64,000 nucleotides of DNA from Methylobacterium sp. B4 (GCF_003201865.1 NZ_QJJJ01000006.1:149519-213518); one strand, 5' to 3'; numbered from the stretch's first letter, positions 35,186-44,017 are shown. Translations and numbers: made by a program. The notes: generated from the sequence alone by a model not told the origin.

Positions 35186-38100
35186 TCAAGCCGCCCGCGC
35201 CACCGGCTCGCCCGCCGCATGCACCACCGGCACGGCGGGCGCACCCTCCCACTCGGAATGGGCCGGGATCGACTCGCCCTTCATGACGATGGTGAGCGGG
35301 CGCAGCCGCGCGTAGTCGCCGACATGGCTGTCGTAGAGGACGGTGGAGAAGGCGCCGATCGAGACGCCCCGGCCCACCACGACGCGGCCGACCTTCATGA
35401 TGCGGTCCTCGTAGAGATGGGTCTGGAGCGCCGCCGAGCGGTTGATCGTGGCGTAGTCGCCGATCGTGACGCAGTCGAACTCGGTGATGTCGGTCATCAG
35501 CAGGCAGGCACCCCGGCCGACCTTCACGCCGAAGAGGCGCAGCACCCAGGGCAGGAAGGGCGTGCCCATCAGGTGCTCCAGCAGCACCTTGCCGGCCAAG
35601 CCCCAGTAGGCGACGGCGATGGCCTCGGTGCGCATGGCCCACCACGACCACATCGGCCGCATGCCGGGGCGGTAGCGCCCCATCAGGAGCCATTTGAGGG
35701 TGATGACGCTGCTCGTCTGGATCAGCGCGATGACCACGCTCGCGAGCACGAAGGCCAGCGCCAGCCCGCCCCAATCCTCGGCGAGGATCGCGGGATAGAA
35801 CACCCAGTCGATCGCGCAGATGGCGAGCGAGATGTAGAGCATCGGCGAGAACGAGGTGGCGAAGGCCTCGAACAGGCCCCGCCGGAGTTTGGCCCACACG
35901 CTCGGCTCGAAGGTCTGGGCGCGGGAGCCGAGATCGACCTTCTGGCGCACCGGCAGGCGGATCGGCGGCGAGCCGAACCACGTCTCGCCGGGGCCCATCT
36001 TCTCGTTGGCCGGCGGCTTCGACTTGATGCCGATCAGCACGTCGTCGGGGATGTTCGCGCCGGGCGGCAGCACGCCGTCGTTGCCGACGAAGACGCGGGC
36101 GCCGGTCTCGACCGGGTGCAGATGCATCCAGCCGCGGCGGATCTCCTCCTCGCCCACCACCACCTCGTCGGCGACGAAGTTGTTGGCGCCGACGGAGACG
36201 AGGTCGTGGCGGGAGCCGAGATTGGTCGAGATCTCGGCGCCCCGGCCCATCTTTGCCCCCATCAGCCGGTACCAGGCCCGCATGTAGACGGTGGCGAACA
36301 GCGAGGAGAGCGTCTCCAGCGTCACCTCGGAGGCGAGCGCGACGAGCCACTTGCGCAGGTAGAAGCCCGACCAGATCGAGTAGGTGCCGTGCGTGACCCG
36401 CGGCAGCACCGCCCAGCGGATGGCGGCGATGAGCAGCACCGTGCCCGCCGTCATCAGCATGGCGGTGGGCCAGGTCAGCAGCGGCAGGTAGGCGTGGTAA
36501 TCGACGTCGGTCAGTTCCGAGAGCCGGTCGGAGATCTGGTCGAAGATGTAGAAGGCCGGGAAGATCGGCAGCAGGCCGACCGCCGGCACCGCCGCGAGCA
36601 GGAAGGCGTAGACCGCGCCGAAGGCCGCCCGGCGGGCAGGCGAAGCGGTGGCCGGCTCGGGCAGCGCGGAGAAGTCGACGGTGCCGACCCGGCGGCCGGG
36701 CGAGCCGTCCCAGGCCTCGGCCGTGCCGACGACCGTGCCGGCGGGCACCGTGGTGAGATCGGCGATCTCGGCGTGGTCCTCGATCACCGCGCCGGGGCCG
36801 ATCACGCAGGAGGCGCCGATGGCCACGTCCTCGCCGATGGCCACACGGCCGATGACGAGTTCGTTTCCGACGACTTCCGCGTTGGCGATGACGAGGCGTC
36901 CGCCGAGCGACGAGCCGCGGCCGATGCTGAGCAGGTCGGCCGCGCCGACATCGAGGTCGGAGATCAGCACGTCCTCGCCGATCCGCGCGCCGAGCAGGCG
37001 CAGATAGGTGACGATGACGGGCGAACCCTGGAGCCACTTGATGTGCACCAGCGGCGCCAGGCGCTGCGCCAGCCACCAGCGGTAATAGTAGACGCCCCAG
37101 AGCGGGTAGCGCCCGGGCTTGGTCCGCCCGAGGATCAGCCACTTGGCGGCGATCGCGATCGTCGCGGTCACGGCGTTGATGCCGATATAGACCAGCAGGA
37201 GGACGCCGAGTTCGCCCCAGAAGCCCAGGCCGCCGCCGGTGAGCAGCAGGTAGGTGACGAAGATGCCGAGCCATTGCGAGGTGGCCAGCGCGATGACGAA
37301 GGGCAGCGCCAGGCCTTGCGCCAGCCCGCAGAGCGCCCGGCGCAGCAGCGGGGGCGGATCGAAGCTGAGGTCGCGGATCGCGGTCTGCGCGCCGGCCCCG
37401 CCCGTGCGCTCGATCAGCTTCTCGGCCATCACCCGCAGGGTGCGGCCGTTATAGACGTCCTGCAGGGTGATGCCGGCCAGAGCCGGCGTCTCACGCACCG
37501 CGCCGACGAAGCGGGCGGCGAGCAGCGAGTGGCCGCCGAGCTCGGAGAAGAAGTCGGCCTCGAGCCCGATCGGCCCGTCGCCGAACACCTTCTTGGCGGC
37601 GGCCAGCAGGGCGGCCTCGGTCTCGTTGTCGGGGGCCTCCTGCTCGCCGTCGGCCACCGCGACGGTCAGCGGCGCGATCCGCAGCGCCTTGCGATCGACC
37701 TTGCCGGAGGTGAGCCGGGGCAGGGTCTCGACCGTCTCGAAATGGCCGGGCACCATGTAGGGCAGCATCTGCGCCGCGAGGTTTTTTCGGAGCGCCGCGC
37801 GGTCGAGATCGGCGCCGCGCTCGGGCACGAGGAAGGCGACGAGGCGATCCACCTCGTCGTCGCGGCGCAGCACCACCGCCGCCTGGTTGATCCCGGCCTC
37901 CCCCCGGATACGGGCCTCGATCTCGCCGAGCTCCACGCGAAAACCGCGGATCTTGACCTGATCGTCGATGCGGCCGTGGAAGAGGATGTCGCCGTCGGCC
38001 GTCATCGAGACGGCGTCGCCCGAGCGGTAGAGCACCGGATCGGTCCCGTCGGACGGGTAGGGATTGGCGACGAACTTTTCCGCCGTCAGTTCGGGCCGCT

Positions 38101-39265
38101 TGAGGTAGCCCGCCGCCACGCCGGGGCCGCCGATCAACAGCTCGCCCTGCTCGCCGGAGCGTAGGAGGTTCAGGGCCTCGTCGGCGACGTAGACCGAATA
38201 GTTCGGGATCGGGCCGCCGATGGTGACGGGCCGGCCCGGCCGCATCTCGGCGGCGGTCGCCACCACGGTGGCTTCCGTCGGCCCGTAGGTGTTGAACAGG
38301 CGCCGCTTGTCGGTCGCCCAGCGCGCCACCAGCGGCTCGGGCAGGGCCTCGCCGCCGAGCAGCACGAGGCGGACGCTCGGCAGGTCGCCGGGGATCATGG
38401 CGAGCAGGGTCGGCACCGTGTCAAGCACGGTGATCCGGGCCTCCGCGATGATCGCGGGCAGGGATTCGACGTCGCCCATCATGGCCGGGCTCGCCACGAA
38501 CAGGCAGGCGCCGACGAGATAGGGAACCCAGATCTCCTCCATCGAGAGATCGAAGGCGACCGAGGCGCCCTGGAACACCACGTCCTCGGCGCAGAGGCCG
38601 TAGACGGCGTTGCCCGCGCGCAGGAAGTGGCAGATGTTGGCGTGGCTGATGCCGATGCCCTTCGGCACGCCGGTCGAGCCCGAGGTGTAGATCAGGTAGG
38701 CCGGGTGCTCCGGCCCGAGGCCGGCGACCGCGAGATCGGGCGCGGAGGCACCCTGCCCCGCCGCCAGAAGCTCGGCGGTGGTGAGCGCGGGCGTGCCCTC
38801 CGGCGCCTGGGGCCGCAGCGCCTCGGACACGAGGAGCGCCTTGGCCTCGGCGTCGTTCAGGCAGACCGCGACCCGGTCGGCGGGCGCCTCGGCGTCGAAG
38901 GGGAGCCAGGCGGCCCCGGATTTCGTGATGCCGATCTGTGCGATCAGCAGCTCCGTGCCGCGGGCCATCCACAGGCCGACCACGTCGCCGGGACCGACGC
39001 CGCGGGCGAAAAGCCCGGCCGCGACGGCGTCGGAGCGGGCATCGACCTGCCCGTAGGTCAGGACCGGGCGTCGCCCGTCGGGCGCGGGCGCGGCGGCGTC
39101 GATCAGGCAGGGGGCGTCGGGGCGCGCGGCGGCACTCGCCCGGAACAGCTCGGCCAGCGTCTCCCGGCGGATCAGGTCGGGACGGGCCTCGCCCCGCAGC
39201 ACGGCCCGGTCGCCGCCCCATCTCTCGTCCGCCCGCGTCCGGCTCTCCTCGGCGAGACCGCTCAT
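35186..39265 (-). CDS. Pls/PosA-type NRPS: A-PCP with three membrane-linked LbH blocks
   Basis: A 1359-residue membrane-anchored single-module NRPS. The adenylation domain covers residues 40-530 (A3 LIYTSGSTGVPKG at 191-203, FDLSMEEIW at 238-246, YGPTEATVV, GKVDRKAL at 521-528). A carrier domain follows, with phosphopantetheine Ser580 in FSELGGHSLLAARF. The C-terminal ~700 residues lack a condensation domain. They hold hydrophobic helices (about 650-710, 880-945, 1140-1190) alternating with three left-handed beta-helix blocks of hexapeptide repeats (about 755-845, 1000-1090, 1245-1330), the NRPS_term_dom of the epsilon-poly-lysine synthetase family. The start at 39265 (MSGLAEESRT) is chosen. 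The product is unknown. Confidence 0.88.
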   Translation of the reverse strand: MSGLAEESRTRADERWGGDRAVLRGEARPDLIRRETLAELFRASAAARPDAPCLIDAAAPAPDGRRPVLTYGQVDARSDAVAAGLFARGVGPGDVVGLWMARGTELLIAQIGITKSGAAWLPFDAEAPADRVAVCLNDAEAKALLVSEALRPQAPEGTPALTTAELLAAGQGASAPDLAVAGLGPEHPAYLIYTSGSTGVPKGIGISHANICHFLRAGNAVYGLCAEDVVFQGASVAFDLSMEEIWVPYLVGACLFVASPAMMGDVESLPAIIAEARITVLDTVPTLLAMIPGDLPSVRLVLLGGEALPEPLVARWATDKRRLFNTYGPTEATVVATAAEMRPGRPVTIGGPIPNYSVYVADEALNLLRSGEQGELLIGGPGVAAGYLKRPELTAEKFVANPYPSDGTDPVLYRSGDAVSMTADGDILFHGRIDDQVKIRGFRVELGEIEARIRGEAGINQAAVVLRRDDEVDRLVAFLVPERGADLDRAALRKNLAAQMLPYMVPGHFETVETLPRLTSGKVDRKALRIAPLTVAVADGEQEAPDNETEAALLAAAKKVFGDGPIGLEADFFSELGGHSLLAARFVGAVRETPALAGITLQDVYNGRTLRVMAEKLIERTGGAGAQTAIRDLSFDPPPLLRRALCGLAQGLALPFVIALATSQWLGIFVTYLLLTGGGLGFWGELGVLLLVYIGINAVTATIAIAAKWLILGRTKPGRYPLWGVYYYRWWLAQRLAPLVHIKWLQGSPVIVTYLRLLGARIGEDVLISDLDVGAADLLSIGRGSSLGGRLVIANAEVVGNELVIGRVAIGEDVAIGASCVIGPGAVIEDHAEIADLTTVPAGTVVGTAEAWDGSPGRRVGTVDFSALPEPATASPARRAAFGAVYAFLLAAVPAVGLLPIFPAFYIFDQISDRLSELTDVDYHAYLPLLTWPTAMLMTAGTVLLIAAIRWAVLPRVTHGTYSIWSGFYLRKWLVALASEVTLETLSSLFATVYMRAWYRLMGAKMGRGAEISTNLGSRHDLVSVGANNFVADEVVVGEEEIRRGWMHLHPVETGARVFVGNDGVLPPGANIPDDVLIGIKSKPPANEKMGPGETWFGSPPIRLPVRQKVDLGSRAQTFEPSVWAKLRRGLFEAFATSFSPMLYISLAICAIDWVFYPAILAEDWGGLALAFVLASVVIALIQTSSVITLKWLLMGRYRPGMRPMWSWWAMRTEAIAVAYWGLAGKVLLEHLMGTPFLPWVLRLFGVKVGRGACLLMTDITEFDCVTIGDYATINRSAALQTHLYEDRIMKVGRVVVGRGVSIGAFSTVLYDSHVGDYARLRPLTIVMKGESIPAHSEWEGAPAVPVVHAAGEPVARAA

Positions 39266-39702
39266 CCGATGCTCCGCTGCCGATTCCACGTGCTGCCCAT
39301 TTCCGGATGGCCGAGACCCGCCGCGCCTGCGACGGGTGTGCGGCCCCCGCCGCGGTATCGCCCCATGCGCAAGACCCTTGGCGGTTTTGCGACGGGATTG
39401 GGCCGGTACGGGTGATTGTGGCCCGGCATCCCCCGAGCCGGCCACGGAATCGTCCCATACACGGGATGGGCGCACAGGAAAGGTGCGTCCGCAAACGCCG
39501 CGCACCGGCCCGGGCACATGGGCCCGTTTTCGGGTTCGGCTCGATGCGCGGCACCGGCCTCGCGAGCGCCCGCGAGGCGACCTGGCGGCAGGCCGTCTCC
39601 GGCCACGCGGCACCCGGGATCGCTACAGCTTCGCTCGCGAGGGCGGAGAGGCCTCCCGCGACCCGCGGCATCGATGACCCGAGGCCTCGATCGGAGCCCG
39701 TG
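39266..39702. other. 437-bp intergenic region between the NRPS and NAD-kinase-like genes
   Basis: No credible gene is seen; the open frames here are GC-driven. A perfect 8-bp hairpin (GCCTCGCG/CGCGAGGC, 39557-39564 with 39571-39578) lies about 125 bp past the stop of the minus-strand NAD-kinase-like gene and may end that transcript. The NRPS promoter must lie here, but no clear -35/-10 pair was found. Confidence 0.4.
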
Positions 39703-40611
39703 TCAGCCCGTGACGAGGTGCAGCGCCCGCGAAGCGGGGGCGATCCGCACCCGCTGCCCCCAGCCGAACCCCAGGAAGTCCTGCTCGATGCCGTCGGCGA
39801 AGACCACGCCGCCCTCGTTCATCCGCGATGTGACCACGAGGGGCGCCCCGGTCAGCTTGCCGGCCCGCAGCCGGGTGGCGGTGGCGACGCTGGGGAACGG
39901 CTCGCGCACCCAGAAGCCGACCGCCCGCTCCTGCGGCGCCAGCGACAGGCCGAGACGGGTCGCCTCGGCGATCGAGCGCGCCCAGCCTGTGGCCCCCGTG
40001 CCGGAGGCGACGATGAGGCCGCTGGAGGAATGCTCCTCCGCCTCGGTCTCCGAAGCGTCCCGCGGCACCTCGATCCGGTAGCGGGCGGATTGGTGGCTGC
40101 GGTGGCCGACGAAGATCTCGTTGAGGGCGAACAGGCTCTGCCCGCCATCGAGCACCGCCTGGACCATGGTGCGCCGCTCGACCGCCACGTCGCCCGCCGC
40201 GCTCGCCGGGAGCAGCCGGTCCAGACGCTCGACGGCGTGGCGCGCCAGCACCCCGTCGTAGAGGTCGGGAGCCGGATTGACCCCGATCACCGGCTGCTCG
40301 GCCAGATATTTCGCGACGTTGGCGACCAGCCCGTCCTGGCCCAGGGCGACGACGACGTCGTCGGGGCCGAACAGAAAACGGTCGAGATCGGCCCGCCGCA
40401 CCAGGGTCTGGCGCCACTCGCCCGGCACCGCGGCCCGCGCCCGCGCCAGCGCGGCCTGGAAGCGCCCGTGGCGGGCCTCGACCTCGGCCAGCCCCTGCCC
40501 CCGGCTCTCCAGGAAGAAGCGCGCCTGCCCGCGCGTGGCGTGCCGGGCGATGAGCAGTTCGTAGTCGGTCTCGCGGGTGACGAAGACCGCCCGGGGGGTG
40601 ATCGCGGCCAT
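39703..40611 (-). CDS. NAD-kinase-like protein
   Basis: A 302-residue protein with the NAD kinase/diacylglycerol kinase fold. DDVVVALGQDGLVANVAKYL carries the catalytic loop as GQDG (residues 91-94) instead of the usual GGDG; the catalytic Asp93 is kept. The second hallmark is SSSGLIVASGTGATGWARS, the phosphate-binding region in place of T-P-T-G-S-T. It is not the housekeeping ppnK type and may act on another nucleotide or sugar. It is the last gene of a three-gene operon (11 bp after the SPFH gene). Confidence 0.78.
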   Translation of the reverse strand: MAAITPRAVFVTRETDYELLIARHATRGQARFFLESRGQGLAEVEARHGRFQAALARARAAVPGEWRQTLVRRADLDRFLFGPDDVVVALGQDGLVANVAKYLAEQPVIGVNPAPDLYDGVLARHAVERLDRLLPASAAGDVAVERRTMVQAVLDGGQSLFALNEIFVGHRSHQSARYRIEVPRDASETEAEEHSSSGLIVASGTGATGWARSIAEATRLGLSLAPQERAVGFWVREPFPSVATATRLRAGKLTGAPLVVTSRMNEGGVVFADGIEQDFLGFGWGQRVRIAPASRALHLVTG

Positions 40612-40622
40612 GGTCCCTTCCT

Positions 40623-41603
40623 TCAGCGCAGCGGGATGCCGCCGGACCGGCGGACCTCGCCGAGCAGGGTGGCCAGCAAGTCCGGGTTGATCGTGACGTG
40701 CTCGATCGTGTCGAGCTTGCCCGCCAGCGCCTGGGCGGCCAGCCCGAGCAGGGTGCCCGGCGCCACGTCGCGGTAGATCGCGATGCGGGCCTGCTCGGCC
40801 TCGGCACGCGCGCCCTCGACCGCGCGGATGCGCTCGGCCTCCGCGCCCGCCGCGATGCCTTCCGCCTCCGCCCGTCCCTGCGCCCGGTTGCGGGCGTTCT
40901 GCGCCTCCTCGGCGATCAGCAGCGCCTCGCGCCGGGCCAGCTCGGTCTTGGTCGCGAGTTCGTTCTCGGCGATCGCCCGCTCCTTCTCCACGGCGAGCGC
41001 CCGGCGGGCGAAGGTGGCCTCGTCCGCCTTCTGCTGCAGCGCCTCGTAGGTCGGCGTCTGGAGCGCGCGCTCCAGCTCGCTCGACGGGGCGAGGTTGGTG
41101 AGCCGCACCGAGACCACGGCGACGCCGATCTCGGCCAGCGAGGGCTCGGCGGCGAGTGCGGCCTGCAACTGCCCGCGCAGCGCCTCCGGCCCGGCATCGA
41201 GCAGGGCGCGGACCGGCGCACCGCCGAGGAATTGCAGCACGGTCTGGTTGGCGAGCCCGGCGATGCGCGCCTCGATCCGCTCGATCGGCTCGCCCTGGAG
41301 CCGGCCGGTGCGCAGATCCAGCGAGAAATCGACCCGGGCGGCGAGCCGCTCGGGGTCCGCGACGTGCCAGCCGATGCTGCCCTGCACCGCGACCGCCTGG
41401 AAATCCTGGCTGCGGCCGCGCACGAACAGGGTCATCTCCCGGTCGTCCATGGGCAATTCGCTGATGCTCGCCGTCTCCGGCCGGAACCAGAAGACGAGGC
41501 CGCGCCCACTCTGGCGCGGGCGGCCGTTGCGGTAGCGGACGACGTAGTGGCTCGCCTCGCTCCGCAGCTGGGAGAGAACGCCGAAGCGGCGGATCGTGGC
41601 CAT
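40623..41603 (-). CDS. SPFH/Band 7 domain protein
   Basis: A 326-residue protein. Residues 15-185 form an SPFH domain (GLVFWFRPETASISELPMDD, then VAVVSVRLTNLAPSSELERA). Residues 195-275 are a long Ala/Glu/Arg-rich coiled coil (EKERAIAENELATKTELARR), ending with the flotillin-like part ALAGKLDTIEHVTINPDLL. No N-terminal membrane span is evident, unlike HflK or stomatin. Such proteins build ring or cage scaffolds at membranes. It lies 1 bp after the NUDIX gene and 11 bp before the NAD-kinase-like gene. Confidence 0.88.
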   Translation of the reverse strand: MATIRRFGVLSQLRSEASHYVVRYRNGRPRQSGRGLVFWFRPETASISELPMDDREMTLFVRGRSQDFQAVAVQGSIGWHVADPERLAARVDFSLDLRTGRLQGEPIERIEARIAGLANQTVLQFLGGAPVRALLDAGPEALRGQLQAALAAEPSLAEIGVAVVSVRLTNLAPSSELERALQTPTYEALQQKADEATFARRALAVEKERAIAENELATKTELARREALLIAEEAQNARNRAQGRAEAEGIAAGAEAERIRAVEGARAEAEQARIAIYRDVAPGTLLGLAAQALAGKLDTIEHVTINPDLLATLLGEVRRSGGIPLR

Positions 41604-41604
41604 G

Positions 41605-42360
41605 TCAGTCTCCTTGTCGAGAGGGGTCTTGCGGGGCGGGATCGCGGAAGCGGTACAGTTCGGCCGGGCGGTAGGAGGTGCCCGCCTCGTGCCGCCCCGT
41701 GGGGGCGAGCCAGCCGCGGTCGAGCATCCGGCGGCGGAAGGCGGGCTTGTTCAGCGGCGTGCCGAGGATCGCCTCGTGCACGTCCTGGAGCTGGCGCAGG
41801 GTGAACAGCTCGGGCAGCAGCGCGAAGCCGACCTCCGAATAGTCGAGCTTTCCCCGCAGCCGCCGCAGGGCCATGGCCAGGATCTCGCCGTGGTCGAAGG
41901 CGAGGCTCAGCGCCTCGCCCGAGGCTGAGAGGGCCGTCGCCGGCCCGTCCGCCCCGGGCGGCACGAGCGTGGCCGGATGCAGGGCCGGCGCGCCGGCCAG
42001 CGCCTCCGAGAACGCGGCCTCCGTCAGCAGCGCGAGATAGGCCACCGTGACGATGCGCATGCGCGGATCCCGCTCCACGGCGCCGAAGGTGTAGAGCTGC
42101 TCCAGATGCGCGCGCGCCCCGCCCGCCTTCTCGCGCAGGACGCGCCCGGCGGCCGCCTCGAGCGCCTCGTCGATCCCGACGAAGCCGCCGGGGAGCGCGT
42201 GGCGGCCGGCATGAGGGTGCCGGTCGCGCCGCAGCAGCAGGACGGCGGGGCGTCCCTCCCGCAGCCCGATCAGCACCAGATCGACCGCGAGCGCGGGCCG
42301 TGCGTAGTCGGCAGGATCGTAGCGCGCCAGGAACGCGGATTCCGGCTCGGCGTCGTGCAT
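41605..42360 (-). CDS. NrtR-like NUDIX-winged-helix regulator
   Basis: A 251-residue protein with an N-terminal NUDIX domain (ALAVDLVLIGLREGR, LPGGFVGIDEALEAA) and a C-terminal winged helix (LFTLRQLQDVHEAILG, then NKPAFRRRMLDRGWL), the layout of NrtR regulators of NAD metabolism. The NUDIX box is degenerate: two of its metal-binding Glu positions are Val74 and Lys78, as in sensor rather than hydrolase members. It heads the operon with an SPFH protein and an NAD-kinase-like protein, so it probably senses an ADP-ribose-like ligand and controls its own operon. That role is inferred. Confidence 0.85.
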   Translation of the reverse strand: MHDAEPESAFLARYDPADYARPALAVDLVLIGLREGRPAVLLLRRDRHPHAGRHALPGGFVGIDEALEAAAGRVLREKAGGARAHLEQLYTFGAVERDPRMRIVTVAYLALLTEAAFSEALAGAPALHPATLVPPGADGPATALSASGEALSLAFDHGEILAMALRRLRGKLDYSEVGFALLPELFTLRQLQDVHEAILGTPLNKPAFRRRMLDRGWLAPTGRHEAGTSYRPAELYRFRDPAPQDPSRQGD

Positions 42361-42382
42361 GAGATCAGCTCCGGGGCCTGTA

Positions 42383-42428
42383 ATATCTAACCTGCGTATT
42401 AGTTATGTGCGTATCAGATATATGTCAA
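42383..42428 (-). promoter_or_regulatory. Promoter with overlapping repeats upstream of the NUDIX operon
   Basis: On the minus strand a perfect TTGACA (42423-42428) and TAACTA (42400-42405) are spaced by 17 bp. The same stretch holds a direct repeat TGCGTATTAG/TGCGTATCAG (42393-42402 and 42408-42417) and inverted outer arms ATATCT/AGATAT (42383-42388 and 42416-42421). The repeats sit on and just below the -10 and within the spacer, where a repressor would block transcription. The NrtR-like product is the obvious candidate. Confidence 0.7.
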
Positions 42429-42614
42429 GCCAGGGCGTACCCTTCTCGTCCGGTCGCCGGAGGGTCCCAGGCTTTCGCCCAAGCTTTCGGGGAGCATCGC
42501 GATGAGGCCGGTTCCCGGCGGCATCGGGGAAATCGGCGATTGGTGCGTCGCAACCAAGCCGGCCCCCGGATCGTTCGGGATCGCACCACAAACCCGCAAA
42601 CGGGAGACACCGCC

Positions 42615-43241
42615 ATGTCAGCCATGACCCTCTCAGCCATGACCCTCCGCCTTGCCACCGCCGCCGGCCTGCTCGCCCTGACGACCGGGCTCGCCGCCGC
42701 CCAGAATCCCGACCTGACCAAGAACCCCGAGAATACCGGCCGCGCGCCCACCGCGACGCAGGCCACCAAGGACGACAGCAGCCTCAAGGAGTGGCAGATC
42801 GCCAAGTCGGCCAAGGTCGATCTGGCCAAGGCCATCGCCGCCGCCGAGGGCAAGGGCGAGGAGAAGGGCGGCAAGGCGATCGATGCCGACTTCGAGAAGG
42901 CCGACAGCAAGAACCCGGCCCATTACGCGATCAAGGTCGTGTACCCGAGCGGTAAGCTCGTCGAGCACGGCGTCAACGCCGATACCGGCGAGGTCTACAA
43001 GTCCGAGAACCAGCCCTTCGAGCGCTACTTCACCCGCCTGAAGGTGAGCGACTTCCAGAACGCCAAGGTCTCGCTCAAGGACGCGATCGCGCTGGCCGAG
43101 AAGAAGGCGCCGGGCGGCAAGGCCTACGAGGCCGAGGTCGAGCGCGAGGGCAACGCCGTCGAGTACGAGATCAAGGTCGCGCTCGCCGACCGCGAGCAGG
43201 AGATCAAGGTCGGCCCGGACGGCACGGTGAAGAACGACTGA
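42615..43241 (+). CDS. Exported PepSY-domain protein
   Basis: A 208-residue protein with a signal peptide (MTLRLATAAGLLALTTGLAA, mature part from AQNPDL). Two PepSY-like repeats follow. One is DLAKAIAAAEGKGEEKGGKA to VNADTGEVYK, the other is SLKDAIALAEKKAPGGKAYE to VGPDGTVKND. Each ends with the beta-strand pair typical of PepSY. The mature protein is highly charged and probably periplasmic. PepSY domains are thought to restrain proteases or bind metals/peptides; no partner is adjacent. The start at 42615 gives the best signal peptide. An alternative ATG lies 24 bp downstream. Confidence 0.83.
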   Translation: MSAMTLSAMTLRLATAAGLLALTTGLAAAQNPDLTKNPENTGRAPTATQATKDDSSLKEWQIAKSAKVDLAKAIAAAEGKGEEKGGKAIDADFEKADSKNPAHYAIKVVYPSGKLVEHGVNADTGEVYKSENQPFERYFTRLKVSDFQNAKVSLKDAIALAEKKAPGGKAYEAEVEREGNAVEYEIKVALADREQEIKVGPDGTVKND

Positions 43242-43309
43242 TCCAGGCTCCGGCCGGTCCGCCCGGCCGCAGCTTCCAGGGCCATTCCGCAGGGTCATCC
43301 CCGCACGGC

Positions 43310-43338
43310 AGGCCGGCTTCCCGATGGGGAGCCGGCCT
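43310..43338 (+). terminator. Terminator of the PepSY gene
   Basis: Perfect 9-bp arms AGGCCGGCT/AGCCGGCCT (43310-43318 with 43330-43338), 68 bp past the stop, followed by CTTCGTTC on the plus strand. Confidence 0.7.
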
Positions 43339-43402
43339 CTTCGTTCAACCCCGTCGGACGACATCCGATCGATGGCTTCGCAGGGCGGATGTCGCGCGCG
43401 GC

Positions 43403-44017
43403 TCAGGCCCAGCGCCAGCCGCCGGGTTCGACGACGAGGATTTGCCCCTGGCGGATGCCCATGCGCGGGGCGGCGTAGATGTCGAGATGGCCGAGGACGA
43501 CCAGGAGCGCCCGGGCGACGCCGCCATGGGCGACCATCACCGTCGGGCGGCGCAACTCGCTCACCGCCTCCTCCACCCGCGTCTCGACCATGGCGTAGCT
43601 CTCGGCCGTGTCGCCGCGGGGCCGGTAGCCCCAGCGGTCGCGGTCCCGCGCGGCGGCCCCCCCGGGATCGCGCCGCCGGATCTCGGCCCAGGTCCGCCCC
43701 TCCCAGGCGCCGAAGCCGATTTCCCGCAGCCGGAGATCGGTGCGGTAGCCCGCCGCCGGCAGGCCGATGCCGACGCGGATCGCTTCCATGGTGCGGCGGG
43801 TGCGGGTGAGCGGGCTCGCGACGTAGTCGGCGGTGGGCAGGGCCGCCCCGGCGATGCGGCGCAGGCGCTCGGCGGCCTCCTCGGCCTGGGCGAGGCCGCG
43901 GGCGTTGAGGTCGGTGTCGCGGTGGCCCTGGAGGCGCCCCTCCGCGTTCCAGTCCGTCTGGCCGTGGCGCACGAACCAGATCGTCGGAGCCCCGCTCACG
44001 CGACGGCTCCGCGGCAT
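43403..44017 (-). CDS. Histidine phosphatase family protein
   Basis: A 204-residue phosphoglycerate-mutase-fold phosphatase. The RHG motif is FVRHGQTDWNAEGRLQG, followed by the SPLTRTRRTMEAI arginines, REIGFGAWEGRTW with the acid/base Glu and the late VMVAHGGVARALL histidine. It lacks the insertions of glycolytic PGM, so it is a small phosphatase similar to GpmB/CobC. The start at 44017 is taken; a GTG at 43999 is possible. It is divergent from the PPK2 gene. Confidence 0.88.
   Translation of the reverse strand: MPRSRRVSGAPTIWFVRHGQTDWNAEGRLQGHRDTDLNARGLAQAEEAAERLRRIAGAALPTADYVASPLTRTRRTMEAIRVGIGLPAAGYRTDLRLREIGFGAWEGRTWAEIRRRDPGGAAARDRDRWGYRPRGDTAESYAMVETRVEEAVSELRRPTVMVAHGGVARALLVVLGHLDIYAAPRMGIRQGQILVVEPGGWRWA

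Noticed and set aside
35219..38164. A 981-codon open frame on the plus strand opposite the NRPS gene
   Set aside because: It is the antisense of a long GC-rich gene. Its translation is Asp/Arg/Gly/His-rich without any domain, as expected for shadow frames.
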